Made by a program: the position numbers and the translations under genes
Shown: one piece after another, positions 27,753-35,417 of the stretch
Numbering within the stretch: the first letter of the stretch is position 1
Layout: every line of letters begins with the position of its first letter
Assembly: GCA_016699515.1 (NCBI GenBank)
Contig: CP064978.1
Location: 1,240,001 to 1,304,000, forward strand
Direction: 5' to 3'
Source: Candidatus Peregrinibacteria bacterium
Lineage (GTDB): Bacteria > Patescibacteriota > Gracilibacteria > UM-FILTER-43-11
Length of the DNA: 64,000 nt
Notes under the pieces: generated by a model
Database searches by the model: none
What the model saw: only the letters and a program-made list of their open reading frames with translations
What the model was told of the DNA's origin: nothing

Positions 27753-28163
27753 TCAACGTGACGCAATTTCTTTTTGACTCACCAGTTTTTTGTCGTGCAG
27801 CCGTTTTACCTTTGAAAACCCCGGAACTTTGGAATGTTTACGAACGGCTTGAATGGTAAAATAATGTGCTAGTTTTCGGCCGAGTTCATCCAGCGCACAC
27901 AAATAATTTTTGTGTTGGCTGCGATGGGCAATGCACCGCGTGATGATTTCTTTGGTTTTGGCTTCTTTTCGACGAAATTCGACCGGGATGCGATAGGCCA
28001 AACGCACGCCGCTCATGTGTCGGTTCAGATGTTGCCCCCCTGATCCACGAGAATAGTAAGAAACGGACACATCATCGCGATGAATGGAAATATCGGGCCC
28101 ATCGGGGCATTCCACACGGCACACCCCTTCTTTCCAGTCAAAATGTAAAATGGGTTTTTTCAT
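27753..28163 (-). CDS. GGQ-domain ribosome rescue factor (release factor-like)
   Basis: 136-residue protein holding only the peptidyl-tRNA hydrolase domain of class I release factors. The GGQ motif is in YYSRGSGGQHLNRHMSGVRL, followed by AYRIPVEFRRKEAKTKEIITR and a lysine/arginine-rich C-terminus (RKHSKVPGFSKVKRLHDKK), much as in ArfB/YaeJ, whose basic tail senses an empty mRNA channel. No stop-codon-reading domain is present, so it most likely frees stalled ribosomes. It begins at ATG 28163 and lies upstream of the exonuclease gene. It could instead belong to the PrfH-like group; the N-terminal acidic piece (CPDGPDISIHRDD) is not typical of E. coli ArfB. Confidence 0.82.
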   Translation of the reverse strand: MKKPILHFDWKEGVCRVECPDGPDISIHRDDVSVSYYSRGSGGQHLNRHMSGVRLAYRIPVEFRRKEAKTKEIITRCIAHRSQHKNYLCALDELGRKLAHYFTIQAVRKHSKVPGFSKVKRLHDKKLVSQKEIASR

Positions 28164-28191
28164 AATTTCATACTACTACTCCCCTGGGGTT

Positions 28192-28220
28192 TTGACAAAG
28201 TCTTTCTGCTAAATTAAAAT
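28192..28220 (+). promoter_or_regulatory. Promoter of trhO
   Basis: TTGACA (28192-28197), 17-base spacer, TAAAAT (28215-28220). It lies about 95 bases before the trhO start, so the family B repeat at 28231 would be in the mRNA leader. Confidence 0.65.
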
Positions 28221-28230
28221 GCTCCCACCA

Positions 28231-28307
28231 AGTTAAGAACTAAAAGTTAATCGTTAAGAGTTGATTGAAGCAAATTCTTAACTCGTAATTCTTAACTTTT
28301 AACTCAG
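28231..28307. repeat. Intergenic palindrome family B in the trhO leader
   Basis: AGTTAAGAACTAAAAGTTAATCGTTAAGAGTT on the left arm is mirrored by AATTCTTAACTCGTAATTCTTAACTTTTAACT on the right, in overlapping words. It ends seven bases before the trhO start codon, so folding could hide or expose the start. Confidence 0.65.
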
Positions 28308-28313
28308 AAAAAG

Positions 28314-29363
28314 ATGCCGCTTTATAACAAGTATTCCAAAGAAGATTGTCTCAAACGCCTGCGAGCCGAAACGTTCGAACGGAAAACGGTGTCGTTTTAC
28401 CGTTACGTTCAGTTAGAAGACGTGAATCGCCTGCGCGATGAACTCTACCGTGCCTGGGCCGCCATGGGCGTTTTGGGGCGTATTTATGTGGCCACCGAGG
28501 GGATCAACGCTCAAATTTCAGTTCCCATGCCGCAATGGGATGTGTTTGTGAAATACTTGTACAGCTTTAAAGCGTTTGAACAAATGCCGTTCAAAGTGGC
28601 GGTCGAAGATGATGAATCGTTCTGGAAATTGGCGATTAAAGTAAAAAAACAAATCGTGGCCGATGGACTACCTGCTGGGGAGTACGATATTACGAATGTC
28701 GGCAAACATTTGGACGCGGAAAGCTTTAACGAGGCAATGGAAGAGGGGGCCACCGTGGTGGATATGCGCAATCAATACGAAAGCCGCATTGGCCATTTCG
28801 AAGGGGCGATCACCCCGGATGTGGACACATTTAAGGAGGAATTGGTGCAAGTAAAAGAAATGTTAAAAGGAAAGGAGAATGAAAAAGTGCTTTTGTATTG
28901 TACCGGAGGCGTACGCTGCGAAAAAACCAGCGCCTATCTAAAACACCACGGGTTTAAAGACGTGAACCAATTGCATGGTGGAATCATTCAATACGCGCAC
29001 GAAGTGAAGCAAAAAGGACTTTCGAGTAAATACAAAGGAGCGAATTACGTGTTCGATGGCCGTACCGCTGAACGGATTACCGATGATGTTTTGACCCACT
29101 GCGACCAATGCCAAGATACGTGCGATCAAATGGTGAATTGCAAAAACGTGATGTGTAATTTGCTGTTCGTACAATGCAATGGTTGTGGAGAGAAAATGAG
29201 CGGATGTTGCTCGGAAAACTGCAAGGAAATCATCGCGCTGCCCATCGACGAGCAGCGTCAACTGCGAAAACGCCAAAAGCCCGCCACGTTTGAAGTGTAC
29301 CGAAAACGAGTGCGCCCGAACTTAAAGGACGCGAAACCGGTATATGAGATGAATCAATTTTGA
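28314..29363 (+). CDS. trhO: tRNA uridine(34) hydroxylase TrhO (rhodanese-like)
   Basis: 349-residue YceA/TrhO protein, which makes 5-hydroxyuridine at the wobble base of certain tRNAs using oxygen. It has the N-terminal acylphosphatase-like part (VATEGINAQISVP), the rhodanese domain with active-site LLYCTGGVRCEKTSAYLK (cysteine in CTGGVRC) and a C-terminal cysteine cluster (CDQCQDTCDQMVNCKN, CNGCGEKMSGCC) likely binding metal. Length and domain order match the family. The start at ATG 28314 is preceded by a consensus-like promoter and a family B hairpin. The stop is TGA, one of several that show the standard code here. Oxygen dependence hints that the organism meets oxygen. Confidence 0.93.
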   Translation: MPLYNKYSKEDCLKRLRAETFERKTVSFYRYVQLEDVNRLRDELYRAWAAMGVLGRIYVATEGINAQISVPMPQWDVFVKYLYSFKAFEQMPFKVAVEDDESFWKLAIKVKKQIVADGLPAGEYDITNVGKHLDAESFNEAMEEGATVVDMRNQYESRIGHFEGAITPDVDTFKEELVQVKEMLKGKENEKVLLYCTGGVRCEKTSAYLKHHGFKDVNQLHGGIIQYAHEVKQKGLSSKYKGANYVFDGRTAERITDDVLTHCDQCQDTCDQMVNCKNVMCNLLFVQCNGCGEKMSGCCSENCKEIIALPIDEQRQLRKRQKPATFEVYRKRVRPNLKDAKPVYEMNQF

Positions 29364-29374
29364 GGAACGAAGAT

Positions 29375-29792
29375 TGGTGGGTCGTCTGGGACTCCCGCCA
29401 CGGCGGGCAGGCTTCTCGTCCCAATGAGAAAATACTCAATCAATGTAGTGAGGCTTCATCAATAGGGCACTGCTCAAAAATATGAATCATTTTCTGCGTA
29501 AATTTTCACATTTTTGTTCTCCGTTTCGCGTTTTAGCCAAAGCTAAAAACGCTTCACTACGAAACGCATTGCTCGCTACTTTGTGGTGGGTCGTCTGGGA
29601 CTCCCGCCACGGCGGGCAGGCTTCTCGTCCCAACGAGAAAATACTCCATCAATGTAGTGAGGCTTCATCAATAGGGCACTGCTCAAAAATATGAATCATT
29701 TTCTGCGCAAATTTTCACATTTTTGTTCTCCGTTTCGCGTTTTAGCCAAAGCTAAAAACGCTTCACTACGAAACGCATTGCTCGCTACTTTG
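29375..29792 (+). repeat. Two 209-bp tandem repeats ending at tRNA-Lys
   Basis: Two copies of a 209-bp unit (29375-29583 and 29584-29792), differing at about three positions. Each begins with TGGTGGGTCGTCTGGGACTC, the complement of the tRNA-Lys 3' end including CCA; the third occurrence at 29793 is the tRNA itself. Each unit also holds CCGCCACGGCGGG. No ORF here looks genuine. Confidence 0.85.
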
Positions 29793-29868
29793 TGGTGGGT
29801 CGTCTGGGACTCGAACCCAGGGCCAAAGGCTTAAGAGGCCTCTGCTCTACCGACTGAGCTAACGACCC
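29793..29868 (-). tRNA. tRNA-Lys (anticodon CTT)
   Basis: On the minus strand: acceptor GGGTCGT pairs with ACGACCC, discriminator A, encoded CCA (complement of 29793-29795). The anticodon stem GAGGC/GCCTT encloses CTCTTAA, so the anticodon is CTT. A possible promoter upstream on that strand is TTGAAC, 17 bases, TAAGCT. Confidence 0.95.
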
Positions 29869-29956
29869 GTATGGTAAAAAGCCCTGCCAGCTTAACATAC
29901 GTTTTTTGAGCGTTCAAGCAGGTTTTGCGACCTACTTACGCCGACGTGTCATTCAA

Positions 29957-30463
29957 TTAACGCGACTTTTGGGTGCGCTTGTGCTTCAAAAAGTTTTTTA
30001 AATGGCCTTCCACCTCTGCTGCTCGGCCTCCTCCTACCATTCTTAAAACGGGCTTACCCCCATCTAACACAATGGTACACGGCAGGGCTGTTATATTTAA
30101 CCCTCCTGCGGTATTTGGACTTTTTTCTTGATCGCACTCTGCAAAAACAAAGTCATTTTTTAGCGCCTGGGCCACGGCGGCAAATTGAGGTTTATAGAAT
30201 TTGCATGATTTGCACCACTCTGCCCAAAATTCAACCACAACCGGCTTTGTTTTTGAGCGCTCAATGACTGCTGCTTGAAAGTTGGCGTCGGTTACTTGTA
30301 GCAGATTAATTGTTGCCTCCGCCTCTTTTTCGGATAGTAGGGTCGTAACGCCACCCACTACCAGCAATTGCATCAACGCTCTGCGGGTAAGCATGGGCTT
30401 CGGTTCACCTGGTTCACTTGGTACGTTTGGTTCCGCTGATGTTGTGGATCTTAAAAGACGCAT
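29957..30463 (-). CDS. Exported thioredoxin-domain protein
   Basis: 168-residue thioredoxin-fold protein with the active site WAEWCKSCKFYKP (CxxC) and the cis-proline segment ITALPCTIVLDGG. The N-terminus has a double arginine followed by a hydrophobic stretch (TRRALMQLLVVGGVTTLL), which resembles a Tat-type or ordinary signal anchor, so the domain probably works outside the membrane, keeping cysteines of exported proteins reduced or helping disulfide exchange. That would suit the many Cys-containing surface proteins in this window. The C-terminus is basic (KHKRTQKSR). The frame is intact. Which export route it uses is uncertain, because no Tat genes are in view. Confidence 0.8.
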   Translation of the reverse strand: MRLLRSTTSAEPNVPSEPGEPKPMLTRRALMQLLVVGGVTTLLSEKEAEATINLLQVTDANFQAAVIERSKTKPVVVEFWAEWCKSCKFYKPQFAAVAQALKNDFVFAECDQEKSPNTAGGLNITALPCTIVLDGGKPVLRMVGGGRAAEVEGHLKNFLKHKRTQKSR

Positions 30464-30600
30464 GGGCAGAATTCAATTTCCAAAATTTACTTTATATTAG
30501 AATGATCCTGGGGTTGCGTCACGCATTTTTGTTGTGCATGGCAGTTGGCGTGGGCAAATTGCCTGCTATACGCTATACTAGGTGCACGTAACTCGATACG

Positions 30601-31230
30601 ATGACAAGCTTTCGACCTTTAGCCTTGGTATTGGTGATTCTCTCGTTTGGGGCCGGGTTTTACTACTATCCACAGCTGCCCGAGCGGGTGATTTCGCATT
30701 GGAATTTAGCAGGCGAACCCAATGGAACCATGATTAAATTTTGGGGGGTTTTTTTGTTTCCATTCATTGGCCTTGGAACTTTTCTATTGATGCAATTTTT
30801 GCCTAAAGTTGACCCAATGAAGAAGCAAAATATGGACCTATTTCGGCGTCATTTTGATGTGGTGGTGTTCGTGATTTTGTTGTTTCTGTTCTACGTTCAA
30901 TGGATAGCGATGCTAGCCAATAGTGGACACAAATTCGACATGTCGTCGGCAATTATTCCGGCTATGGGAGCACTTTTTTTGGTGATAGGCGCCGTTGTTC
31001 GCCACGTGGAACCAAACTGGTTTATGGGCATTCGAACCCCGTGGACGTTGAGCAATAAAACCGTGTGGACGAAGACTCACCAATTGGGGGGAACCTTGTT
31101 CCAAATGAGCGGAGTACTTGCCTTTGGAGGGCTCATTTTTGAATCGTACGCACTTTGGTTTGTGGTGATACCGGTTGTAGCCAGTGCACTAGTCAGTTTT
31201 ATTTATTCGTATATCATTTACGCAAAATGA
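30601..31230 (+). CDS. SdpI-like integral membrane protein (DUF1648)
   Basis: 209 residues with six likely transmembrane helices. The N-terminal motif YPQLPERVISHWNLAGEPNG is characteristic of DUF1648, and the later NWFMGIRTPWTLSNKTVWTKTH marks the SdpI/YhfL family. In Bacillus, SdpI gives immunity to the killing factor SdpC and also takes part in signalling; in most bacteria the role is unknown. There is no sdpC-like or sdpR-like gene nearby, so immunity is not supported here. The frame is complete; the stop is TGA. A family D palindrome starts right after it and fills the space to msrB. Confidence 0.82.
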   Translation: MTSFRPLALVLVILSFGAGFYYYPQLPERVISHWNLAGEPNGTMIKFWGVFLFPFIGLGTFLLMQFLPKVDPMKKQNMDLFRRHFDVVVFVILLFLFYVQWIAMLANSGHKFDMSSAIIPAMGALFLVIGAVVRHVEPNWFMGIRTPWTLSNKTVWTKTHQLGGTLFQMSGVLAFGGLIFESYALWFVVIPVVASALVSFIYSYIIYAK

Positions 31231-31234
31231 CTAA

Positions 31235-31344
31235 TACCAAATACACAAACCACAAATTACAAATAACGAATGTCAAATTTCTAAATTAGCTATTTGGTAT
31301 TCCTGTGATTATTGTTTGTAATTTGTGTATTGGAAATTTGGTAT
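31235..31344. repeat. Intergenic palindrome family D
   Basis: TACCAAATACACAAACCACA and following AAATTACAAATAACGAA on the left arm match TTGTTTGTAATTTGTGTATTGG and ATTTGGTA on the right. It begins just after the SdpI-like gene and ends ten bases before msrB, so it probably lies in the msrB leader. Confidence 0.65.
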
Positions 31345-31354
31345 CAATAAGAAT

Positions 31355-31747
31355 ATGGATCATCAGAATAAATCAGAGGCTGATTGGAAACAAGAGCTTA
31401 CCCCAGAGCAATATCGCGTTTTACGCGAAAAAGGCACCGAAGCTCCGTTCACCGGTGAATACACCGATACTGAAACGGACGGAATGTATCATTGTGCCGG
31501 TTGTGGCACTCCCCTCTTTGATTCGGATAACAAATATCATTCCGGTTGCGGTTGGCCAAGCTTTGACCGGGGTAATTTGGACAATTTAGAAACGCAGGAA
31601 GACACTTCTCATGGGATGGTTCGCACTGAGGTGCTTTGTAAAAAGTGTGGAGGCCATTTGGGCCATGTGTTCCCCGATGGACCCAAAGAAACCACGGGTG
31701 AACGCTTTTGCATCAATTCGGCCGCACTTAAGTTGGAAGAGAAGTGA
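31355..31747 (+). CDS. msrB: Peptide-methionine (R)-S-oxide reductase MsrB
   Basis: 130-residue enzyme that repairs oxidised methionine (R form) in proteins. Start at ATG 31355 (MDHQNKSEADW), because the upstream alternative falls in the repeat. Two CxxC pairs bind zinc (CAGCGTPLF and CKKCGGHLGH), the core motif is YHSGCGWPSFD, and the catalytic cysteine is in GERFCINSAAL. Length and motifs are standard for the single-domain form. The stop TGA overlaps a GTG start (GTGA) of the glycosyltransferase, so the two are coupled. With TrhO and thioredoxin nearby, it suggests some exposure to oxidants. Confidence 0.93.
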   Translation: MDHQNKSEADWKQELTPEQYRVLREKGTEAPFTGEYTDTETDGMYHCAGCGTPLFDSDNKYHSGCGWPSFDRGNLDNLETQEDTSHGMVRTEVLCKKCGGHLGHVFPDGPKETTGERFCINSAALKLEEK

Positions 31748-32997
31748 AACGCATTCTATTTTATACCGATACACCGGGCTTTGGAGGGGCCGAAAAGCAG
31801 ATGATGCTGCTTGCGCAGTTTTTGAAGCCACTGGGCTACCGGGTGGATTTGGCGTGTGCGGGTTATTCGGAGCTGAGAGAGCACGAGGCTGAGTTGAATG
31901 AGGTGTTCGAGGAAGTGCATTGGATTCCGGCTACCCACAAGCATGACCCCCGGCATTTTTGGGCGTTGCAGAAGCTTTTAAAGAAAGGTGGGTATGATGC
32001 ACTGCATGTGCACCTGTGGAACCCGGGCGCGGCCCGCTATGCGTTTGCGGCGGCAGGCACAGTGCCCCTTATTACCACCGAGCATGACCCCTTTGAACTG
32101 ACACGATTTAAAAAGTGGGTGAAGCGCTGGTGCCTAAAGCGGACTGCCAAAACGATTGTGATTAGCCGGTCGGGGCAAGAATTGATGGCCCGCGAGTTCC
32201 CCGAAATGTTTGCCAACCCTGTCGAACTTAAAAAACGTCTTTCTGTAGTGCATAATGGCATTGATTTGGACAAGTTTTTAGACAAGTTAGACTCCCCTTC
32301 CACATTGCCCACACAATCAGAAAATGCCTTTTCGCAGATTAAATCGCTGATTGAAATGGAACATTCTTTCGACAACTTAGACAGAAAAAACGACCTATTG
32401 GCTAACAATGGCAAACACACAGGGGGAAAATTGAAGGTGACTGCTGTCCAACCTGTGTCTAACTTAGCGAAATTTACCATTTTATGCGTTGCCGAATTAC
32501 ATGAACGGAAAGGGCATCGCTTTTTGATCGAGGCTTTTGAACGACTACAAAGTGAGATCAACCATTTGGAACTTATTTTGGTGGGAAAGGGGGAACTAGA
32601 GCAGGAATTGAGAGAAAAATACGGTAAAAATCGTCACATCCATTTTTTGGGGTGGCGCCAGGATGTACCCCAATTGATGAGGGCTAGCGATGTGCTCGTA
32701 CTCCCCTCTTTGCGAGAAGCCTTTGGCTTGGTATTGGTCGAGGCAATGGCGAGCGGCACGGCGGTGGTGGCCACCAATAATGGAGGTACGGTGGATATTG
32801 TAGAGGATGGGAAAAGCGGTTTTTTGGTTCCTCCACAAAGCGCAAACCGACTTGCAGACGCCATCCGTATTTTGATTCAAAATCCCCGGCAAAAGCATGA
32901 CATAGAAGTGGCCGCGCTTGAACGAGTTAAAAATGAGTTTAGCGCCCAAAAAATGGCTGAAAACACGGCTCGAGTGTATGAAAGTATACTTCGATAA
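31744..32997 (+). CDS. Glycosyltransferase family 4 (GT-B fold)
   Basis: 417-residue GT-B glycosyltransferase, which moves a sugar from an NDP-sugar to a lipid, wall polymer or glycan. N-terminal GFGGAEKQMMLLAQFLKPLG and the C-terminal donor site (LVGKGELEQELRE, FLGWRQDVPQLMRASDVLVLPS, REAFGLVLVEAMASGTAVVAT, GGTVDIVEDGKSGFLVPP) are clear GT4 marks. An insert of about 60 residues between the two lobes (around residues 180-240) looks disordered and unlike the family. Start is GTG 31744, overlapping the msrB stop. A strong terminator follows. The acceptor is unknown; surface glycan synthesis is a reasonable guess. Confidence 0.88.
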   Translation: MKRILFYTDTPGFGGAEKQMMLLAQFLKPLGYRVDLACAGYSELREHEAELNEVFEEVHWIPATHKHDPRHFWALQKLLKKGGYDALHVHLWNPGAARYAFAAAGTVPLITTEHDPFELTRFKKWVKRWCLKRTAKTIVISRSGQELMAREFPEMFANPVELKKRLSVVHNGIDLDKFLDKLDSPSTLPTQSENAFSQIKSLIEMEHSFDNLDRKNDLLANNGKHTGGKLKVTAVQPVSNLAKFTILCVAELHERKGHRFLIEAFERLQSEINHLELILVGKGELEQELREKYGKNRHIHFLGWRQDVPQLMRASDVLVLPSLREAFGLVLVEAMASGTAVVATNNGGTVDIVEDGKSGFLVPPQSANRLADAIRILIQNPRQKHDIEVAALERVKNEFSAQKMAENTARVYESILR

Positions 32998-32998
32998 A

Positions 32999-33029
32999 AA
33001 CCCTTCCATGACCCGACGGAAGGGTTTTT
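32999..33029 (+). terminator. Rho-independent terminator after the glycosyltransferase
   Basis: Stem AACCCTTCC/GGAAGGGTT with a ten-base loop, followed by TTT, starting just past the stop codon. Textbook form. Confidence 0.9.
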
Positions 33030-33077
33030 AAGTATTTTTGTTTTTCGTTTTACTACCGTAGTTGAATGAAAGAGTTT

Positions 33078-33251
33078 TTATTTTGATTCTTGCTGCTTCA
33101 GGAACTCCTGGAAGGCGCTTTCCCGCACCCGGTAGACTCTGCCAAGCTTAATCCCCTTTAGGCGGCCTTTTTTGATGTAATTCAGGACGGTGAGGGGGTG
33201 GATCTGCAGCATTTGAGCTACTTGATCCGTGGTATAGATTTTTTCCTCCAC
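33078..33251 (-). CDS. Small excisionase/BldC-like helix-turn-helix protein
   Basis: 57-residue DNA-binding protein, too short for common ORF cut-offs. It reads from GTG 33251 to TAA at 33078-33080. The sequence EEKIYTTDQVAQMLQIHPLT, then YIKKGRLKGIKLGRVYRVRES, is a complete MerR/excisionase-type winged helix (HTH_17), with the usual KLGRVYRV wing. Such proteins regulate development or phage excision, or control their own promoter. No phage or integrase gene is visible around it. It faces away from murD across an AT-rich island of about 300 bases, which could hold its operators. Confidence is high because the domain is complete. Confidence 0.85.
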   Translation of the reverse strand: MEEKIYTTDQVAQMLQIHPLTVLNYIKKGRLKGIKLGRVYRVRESAFQEFLKQQESK

Positions 33252-33259
33252 TGTATGTT

Positions 33260-33560
33260 TGTTTTATTTTATTTCATCTAGTTCAACTTTAATTCATTTT
33301 AAATACTATTGTTTTAATTTACTTATTTTTAACTTATTTAGAATAATTTATTTTTGTTCTATCTATATCATAGTAATTATATCTTAATTTAGATTAATTA
33401 GTCAATGTTATCTTTATAATAATTTATTATAGATATAATTAGATTAATTTAAATTAATTAAAACTATTTATTTATGTTAAAACTTATTTTTATATGTTTA
33501 TATTAATTTATTTTAAATAAAGTTAATTTAGATTTAATTAGATATAGTCAAACTAATAAA
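33260..33560. other. Very AT-rich island (about 300 bp, no gene)
   Basis: Base content is overwhelmingly A and T, unlike any neighbour. Related words recur: TTAATTTAGATTAATTAG (about 33384-33401), ATAATTAGATTAATTTAAATTAATTA (about 33435-33460) and GTTAATTTAGATTTAATTAG (about 33522-33541). No reading frame looks genuine. It may be a bent or easily melted regulatory region; no DnaA boxes were recognised. Confidence 0.8.
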
Positions 33561-33566
33561 TAGGTC

Positions 33567-33594
33567 TTGTACTTTAGTGGCCTTATGCTTTAAT
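33567..33594 (+). promoter_or_regulatory. Possible promoter of murD, nearly leaderless
   Basis: TTGTAC (33567-33572), 16-base spacer, TTTAAT (33589-33594). The ATG is at 33601, about where transcription would start. Confidence 0.4.
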
Positions 33595-33600
33595 GGGGGC

Positions 33601-34931
33601 ATGAAATTACGTGAACCGATTGCCATTTTGGGGTTTGGAACTGAGGGTGAATACGCTTTGGAGTTCTTAAAATCTCGGCATGTGAGCGACATCACCGTGT
33701 GTGACCATAATAAAAAAATAGCGCTTCCAGAGGGAATAAAGAGCAGATTGGGCGACACCGCTTTTGACGACTTGTCGCACTTTCAAATCATCGTTCGTAG
33801 CCCCGGCGTACGCTTAACGGAGCGGGGGATTCAAGACGCAATTGAACTGGGGCGTACGGTGACGTCGATGACTCAGCTGACCCTGGAAGAGGCAAATGAC
33901 CGAATGACGGTGATTACGGGTACGAATGGTAAAACCACCACCACAGCCCTCACCGAGGCGATTTTAAGAGCCCATTACGGGTCTAAGCTGATTGTGGGTG
34001 GTAATGACCGGGCTCCGGTGCTGAACGAAGTGATGGCCCGACCCAAGCACCCAGTGCTGATGGAGGCATCGAGTTTTCAATACGCCGATGTGACCCATTC
34101 TCCGTACATCGCGGCGATCCTTAATATTACCCCGAATCACCTGGATTGGCATGCGGATGTAGAGGAGTACACCTTGGCGAAGTCGAACATCCTAAGGCAT
34201 CAAAAAACAGTGATTGGGCGCTTTTAAATGCCAATAACGAGAATGTGGCGAAGTTGTCCAACATGTCGAACGCGCAGCATTTTTGGATCGGGCAGGCCAG
34301 GGGAGAGCACTACGCGATTTGGGAAAACGAACACCTGATTTTGTGCTTTGAAGGAACCAAAGAAGTGGTGTGCCATCGGGATCAACTGACGGTGAAAACA
34401 CACCCCGATAATATTTTGTTTGCGGTGGCGATCGCTAAGCTCCATTACGTGCCTATGAGTACGCTGGTGGAACAGTTGCAAGCCTTTAAGGGCGTGGAAC
34501 ACCGCCTGGAGTATGTGCGCACGGTGGGGGACGTGCATTTTTACAATGATTCGTCGTCAACCTCGCCCGATTCGGCCCTAACCGCGATCGATCAATTTGT
34601 GCCGGATCGATTGATTTTAATGCTGGGGGGGAGTAGTAAGAACGCCGATTTTGACACTTTGGCTGACGTGATTGTAAAAAAACACGTGCGTGTGGTGCTT
34701 TATGGAGCCGAAGGGCAACCCATTAAAGAACGGTTGCTGGCTCACGAGGGCGCAGCGCTGATTTTGGAGCACTTTAAAGACGGAAATTTTGAAGGCATTG
34801 TGCGCCAAACGTTTGAGCTCGCAAAGCCCGAGGATAATGTGGTGATGAGCCCTGCCTGCGCCAGCTTCGATCTGTTTAAAAATGCCAAGGAACGAGGCAA
34901 GGAATTTAAGCGGGTTGTGGCCTTGCTATAG
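33601..34931 (+). CDS. murD: UDP-N-acetylmuramoylalanine--D-glutamate ligase MurD (one frameshift)
   Basis: Adds D-glutamate to UDP-MurNAc-L-alanine in peptidoglycan synthesis, using ATP, in the cytoplasm. N-terminal fold AILGFGTEGEYALEFL; ATP site TVITGTNGKTTTTALTEAI; central EASSFQYADV and NITPNHLDWHADVEEY; C-terminal GVEHRLEYVRTV, NDSSSTSPDSALTAI and SPACASFDLFKNAKERG all fit MurD. ATG 33601 follows GGGGGC. The frame breaks at CATCAAAAAACAG (34199-34211): seven A instead of six gives RHQKNSDWALLNA and one protein of about 444 residues. The enzyme is essential, so a sequence error is more likely than a dead gene. murJ lies next, in opposite orientation. Confidence 0.92.
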
Positions 34932-34976
34932 TCATGCCGCGCCTAAGGAGGGTTGGAGAAATGCCTTGGGAATTAA

Positions 34977-35008
34977 AAGAAGGCGCGACGACGTCGTCGC
35001 GCCTTCTT
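34977..35008. terminator. Perfect 32-base palindrome after murD
   Basis: AAGAAGGCGCGACGAC followed by its exact reverse complement, with no loop. A CCCGCCCCGGGCGGGCGG hairpin follows at about 35038-35055. Could terminate murD transcription or bind a dimeric protein. Confidence 0.6.
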
Positions 35009-35072
35009 GGTTGATTCCATCGCAAAGGGATCTCTCCCCGCCCCGGGCGGGCGGTCGAGATAACGACTCTTC

Positions 35073-35100
35073 TTGACATTTCTTAAAAACTACCGATAAT
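35073..35100 (+). promoter_or_regulatory. Promoter of the small acidic ORF
   Basis: TTGACA (35073-35078), 16 bases, GATAAT (35095-35100), about 30 bases before ATG 35130. Supports the reality of that short gene. Confidence 0.6.
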
Positions 35101-35129
35101 ATGACCTTGCCCACTAACCTAATAAGTTT

Positions 35130-35417
35130 ATGACTAGCCCCGAAAGAGAAACTGTTTACGAGCGTGCAGAATACTTTGAAACATCTGAAACTAACTCAGG
35201 TCTAGGTTCTGCCGTTGTTGATGTTCGTGGATTGCTTTTTGATGAACTCGAACCTATTCAAGCCGACCAGCCTCTGTCTAGAACTCCCATCGTGGTTCCA
35301 GGTATTACATACAAAGAGGAAGGTCCGGTTTCATTGCAAACAGATCCACCCCATTTGGAGAATCCAGTTTGGGCGCCTAATTCCAACGCATCTGATGCAT
35401 CAAGTTCTACTGAGTAA
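35130..35417 (+). CDS. Small acidic protein, unknown function
   Basis: 95-residue hydrophilic protein with many Glu, Ser, Pro and Thr, no cysteines, no signal peptide and no transmembrane helix. It reads from MTSPERETVYERAEYF to SNASDASSSTE and looks largely disordered. No family was recognised. Evidence for coding: its own good promoter (TTGACA-16-GATAAT), an ATG start in the right place, and little overlap (18 bases) with the convergent murJ gene. It stands alone between the murD terminator region and murJ. Confidence 0.5.
   Translation: MTSPERETVYERAEYFETSETNSGLGSAVVDVRGLLFDELEPIQADQPLSRTPIVVPGITYKEEGPVSLQTDPPHLENPVWAPNSNASDASSSTE

Noticed and set aside
29375..29792. A CRISPR array at the tandem repeat
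   Set aside because: The units are 209 bp, adjacent without spacers and related to tRNA-Lys; there are no cas genes.
30601..31230. An Sdp-type toxin immunity system
   Set aside because: Only the SdpI-like protein is present; no toxin precursor or regulator gene lies beside it.
33078..33251. A prophage excisionase
   Set aside because: The HTH fold fits, but no integrase, phage gene or attachment site was seen near it.
33260..33560. A chromosome replication origin
   Set aside because: AT richness alone; no dnaA, dnaN or DnaA boxes are visible nearby.
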